This document shows, one piece after another, positions 55,599 to 57,578 of a stretch of 57,578 nt of DNA (positions are counted from its first letter, which is position 1; each line of letters starts with the position of its first letter). The notes beneath the pieces are model-generated. The model was not told the origin of the DNA, ran no database searches, and saw nothing but the letters and a program-made list of their open reading frames with translations. This stretch comes from Microbacterium sp. cf046 (lineage in GTDB: Bacteria; Actinomycetota; Actinomycetes; Actinomycetales; Microbacteriaceae), in the NCBI RefSeq assembly GCF_900114345.1, contig NZ_FOZJ01000001.1:1306796-1364373 (forward strand). Reading direction: 5' to 3'. The position numbers were made by a program, and so were the translations under genes.

Positions 55599-56390
55599 GT
55601 GACCACCGCCGCCGTCGGCGCACCGGGCTCCCCCCGGCGCTACCTCCACTCGCTGTGGCTCCTTTCGGCGCGCGACCTCCGTGTCCGGTATGCGACGAGC
55701 GCGCTCGGCTACCTGTGGTCGGTGCTCGACCCGCTGGTGATGAGCCTGATCTACTGGTTCGTGTTCACGCAGGTCTTCGGCCGCGGAGTGGGCGAGGAAC
55801 CGTACATCGTGTTCCTGATCACGGCACTCCTGCCATGGGTGTGGTTCAACGCGGCCGTCTCCGACTTCACGCGCGCCTTCAACAAGGACGCCCGGCTGGT
55901 CCGCTCGACGGCGATCCCGCGGTCGATCTGGGTGAACCGGATCGTGCTCAGCAAGGGGATCGAGTTCCTGTTCTCGATCCCGGTTCTCGCGCTGTTCGCG
56001 ATCTTCTCCGGTGCCACGCTGGGATGGGGAATTCTGTGGTTCCCCGTCGCCGTGCTCCTCCAGACGATCCTCCTGCTGGGGCTCGGTCTGCTCGTCGCGC
56101 CGCTCTGCGTGCTGTACACCGACCTCGAGCGGACCACCAAGCTCATCCTCCGCGCGCTGTTCTACGCGTCGCCGATCATCTACGGAGTGTCCGACCTGCC
56201 GGCGCCGTTCCCGGAGGTCGCCGCGTTCAATCCGCTCTCCGGCATCTTCACGCTCTACCGCGTGGGCTTCTTCCCCGACCAGTGGGACACGTTCAGCGTG
56301 GTGATCGGGGCCCTCATGAGCTTCGCGTTCCTCGGCCTCGGCATCCTGGTCTTCGGCCGGCTCGAGCGTCCAGTCCTGAAGGAGCTGTGA
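55599..56390 (+). CDS. Polysaccharide ABC exporter, permease (Wzm type), second pair
   Basis: A 263-residue ABC-2 permease with the entry segment LHSLWLLSARDLRVRYATSALGYLWSVLDP (quoted here only as landmark residues LRVRYATSALG) and six hydrophobic segments. It differs from the permease at 19234-20136 in length and sequence and should export a different or differently finished polymer. Its stop overlaps the ATPase start (TGATG). The GTG start directly follows a TAGACT box. Confidence 0.9.
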   Translation: MTTAAVGAPGSPRRYLHSLWLLSARDLRVRYATSALGYLWSVLDPLVMSLIYWFVFTQVFGRGVGEEPYIVFLITALLPWVWFNAAVSDFTRAFNKDARLVRSTAIPRSIWVNRIVLSKGIEFLFSIPVLALFAIFSGATLGWGILWFPVAVLLQTILLLGLGLLVAPLCVLYTDLERTTKLILRALFYASPIIYGVSDLPAPFPEVAAFNPLSGIFTLYRVGFFPDQWDTFSVVIGALMSFAFLGLGILVFGRLERPVLKEL

Positions 56391-57130
56391 TGAGCGCGCT
56401 CGCCATCGAGGTGCGCGATCTCGGCGTGCGGTTCCGCCGCAACCGCCGCGGACGCCGCAGCTTCAAAGACCTCTTCTCGGACTCGTCGCGCCGATCCAAG
56501 CCCGGCGAGTTCTGGGCGCTGCGCAACGTCTCCTTCGATGTACGGCCCGGCGAGTCGATCGGCGTGGTGGGCCGGAACGGGCAGGGCAAGTCGACGCTGC
56601 TCAAACTCGTCGCAGGCGTGCTGCTGTCCGACGAGGGGACGGTCGCCGTGCATGGGGGAGTTGCCCCGCTCATCGAGATCACCGGCGGCTTCGTCGGCGA
56701 CCTCACGGTGCGAGAGAACGTGCGCTTGACCGCCGGACTGCACGGGATGTCCCGCGCCGAGGTCTCACGCCGCTTCGACGGCATCATCGACTTCGCCGAG
56801 CTGCACGATTCGATCGACACCCCCTACAAGCACCTCTCCAACGGCATGAAGGTGCGCCTCGCGTTCGCCGTCGTCTCGCAGCTGGAGGAGCCGATCCTGC
56901 TCGTGGACGAGGTGCTCGCCGTCGGCGACAAGGCGTTCCGCGAGAAGTGCTACACCCGCATCGACGAGCTGCTCGCAGACGGGCGGACCCTCTTCTTCGT
57001 GAGCCACAACGAGAAGGATTTGCGTCGTTTCTGCACCCGCGGGCTCTACCTCGACAAGGGGCGCCTCGCGATGGACGCCCCGATCGGCGAGGTGCTGGAC
57101 CGCTACAACGCGGACTACAACGCCGGCTGA
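56390..57130 (+). CDS. Polysaccharide ABC exporter, ATPase (Wzt type), second pair
   Basis: A 246-residue ATPase with Walker A GRNGQGKST, signature HLSNGMKVRLAFAVVS, Walker B ILLVDEVLAVGD and switch histidine in FVSHNEKDL. The insert RRGRRSFKDLFSDSSRR before the core is typical of Wzt/RfbE. Like the first Wzt it ends with the nucleotide-binding domain and has no carbohydrate-binding tail. RfbE/Wzt ATPases of this size export galactan-type polymers in mycobacteria, which fits the adjacent glf gene. Confidence 0.92.
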   Translation: MSALAIEVRDLGVRFRRNRRGRRSFKDLFSDSSRRSKPGEFWALRNVSFDVRPGESIGVVGRNGQGKSTLLKLVAGVLLSDEGTVAVHGGVAPLIEITGGFVGDLTVRENVRLTAGLHGMSRAEVSRRFDGIIDFAELHDSIDTPYKHLSNGMKVRLAFAVVSQLEEPILLVDEVLAVGDKAFREKCYTRIDELLADGRTLFFVSHNEKDLRRFCTRGLYLDKGRLAMDAPIGEVLDRYNADYNAG

Positions 57131-57230
57131 GCCGCTACGCCGCGCGCTCGGCCAGCGGGGGCATCCGGCATGTTGCCCAGGTCCGGGACTTGCGGGCCCA
57201 CCACGTTCGAACACTCGGCGAGCGCGCAAC

Positions 57231-57578
57231 CTATTGCGTGTACTGGCCGAGTTGGGTTTCGACGGCTGGTGTGATGACGCCGACTCCGCCGAGTACCACG
57301 ATCCGGGTGGGGTTGAGTCGGTCGAGTTCGTTCTTGACGGCTGCGGGCAGAGCCTCGGCGGGCGTGAGGAGGATGGGTGCGGAGTTCATACCTGCGACGG
57401 GGGCGCCGGAGAGCGCGTCGGGGTAGTTGGTGCCGCTGGCGATGTAGACAACGTCAGCGCCGTCGGGGAAGGACGCTGCGCTGATTGCGACGGACGTCTC
57501 GTACCGTCCTAGACCCGCCAGCCGCTCCACAGTCCCGTATTGGCCGAGTTGGGTTTCGACGGCTGGTGTGATGACGCC
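57231..57578 (-). CDS. Cell-wall-binding repeat 2 (CWB2) protein, C-terminal part
   Basis: The last 115 codons of a minus-strand gene whose start lies beyond the right edge. The frame reads through the edge. It contains a complete CWB2 unit (RLAGLGRYETSVAISAASF, VVYIASGTNYPDALSGAPVA, ILLTPAEALPAAVKNEL, IVVLGGVGVITPAVETQL) and the end of the previous unit. CWB2 modules anchor exported proteins non-covalently to wall polymers. Base composition is lower in GC than the neighbours. It converges on the ABC exporter genes across about 100 nt that show no clear terminator. Confidence 0.85.
   Translation of the reverse strand, partial: GVITPAVETQLGQYGTVERLAGLGRYETSVAISAASFPDGADVVYIASGTNYPDALSGAPVAGMNSAPILLTPAEALPAAVKNELDRLNPTRIVVLGGVGVITPAVETQLGQYTQ
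57244..57281. repeat. 38-bp direct repeat, left copy
   Basis: Identical base for base to 57541-57578; encodes the GVITPAVETQLGQ end of successive CWB2 units on the minus strand. Confidence 0.9.
57541..57578. repeat. 38-bp direct repeat, right copy
   Basis: Second perfect copy, 297 nt (99 codons) from the first, cut off by the window edge, so the identity may extend further. Confidence 0.9.

Overview
The window is a high-GC (about 70%), densely packed actinobacterial chromosome segment with frequent GTG starts and 1-4 nt gene overlaps. Family-level gene content and the order of the left block point to Microbacteriaceae, probably Microbacterium or a close relative; this is inferred from gene style and order, not from a marker gene. 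There are no rRNA, tRNA, CRISPR, phage or insertion-sequence genes. The right edge cuts through a cell-wall-binding repeat protein.

Left block (about 0-14 kb), core metabolism: an LpdA-like flavoprotein disulfide-reductase homologue, the acyl-CoA carboxylase biotin-carboxylase/BCCP subunit, Maf, a TrmA-type RNA m5U methyltransferase, a response regulator/sensor kinase/membrane protein operon, acyl-CoA carboxylase epsilon and beta subunits, biotin ligase, a PH-domain membrane protein, purK and purE. The set maf-acc-birA-PH-purK-purE next to an LCP protein resembles the mycobacterial region that holds accA3/accD5/birA/purK/purE and lcp1.

Centre and right (about 14-57.5 kb), a roughly 43 kb cell-surface glycan locus. 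An LCP-family glycan transferase and a GT4 glycosyltransferase lead into a secreted FG-GAP propeller protein. Then follow a Wzm/Wzt ABC exporter; a DUF6541/DUF2304/DPM-type GT2 module; three genes (WbpD-, WbpE- and WbpB-like) for a 2,3-diacetamido uronic acid nucleotide sugar; a long co-directional glycosyltransferase operon with a type IV ABC exporter and three paralogues of an unfamiliar GT-B-like family; a WbpI-like 2-epimerase; an acyltransferase; a UDP-sugar dehydrogenase; a compact rmlA-rmlB-rmlC/D(fused) operon; a second DUF6541/GT2/DUF2304 module; a Wzx-like flippase with rhamnosyltransferase-like GT2 genes; a second acyltransferase; a probable dTDP-L-rhamnose 4-epimerase; glf; and a second Wzm/Wzt pair.

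Together the genes can supply dTDP-L-rhamnose (and probably dTDP-6-deoxy-L-talose), UDP-galactofuranose and UDP-ManNAc3NAcA or a close relative, assemble them with at least a dozen glycosyltransferases, acylate the product, move it across the membrane by up to four transport systems, and attach it to peptidoglycan through LCP. The least described parts are the duplicated DUF6541/GT2/DUF2304 module, the triplicated 'NYAxQG' GT-B-like family, and a set of leaderless promoters, some followed by micro-ORFs that end on or over the next start codon.
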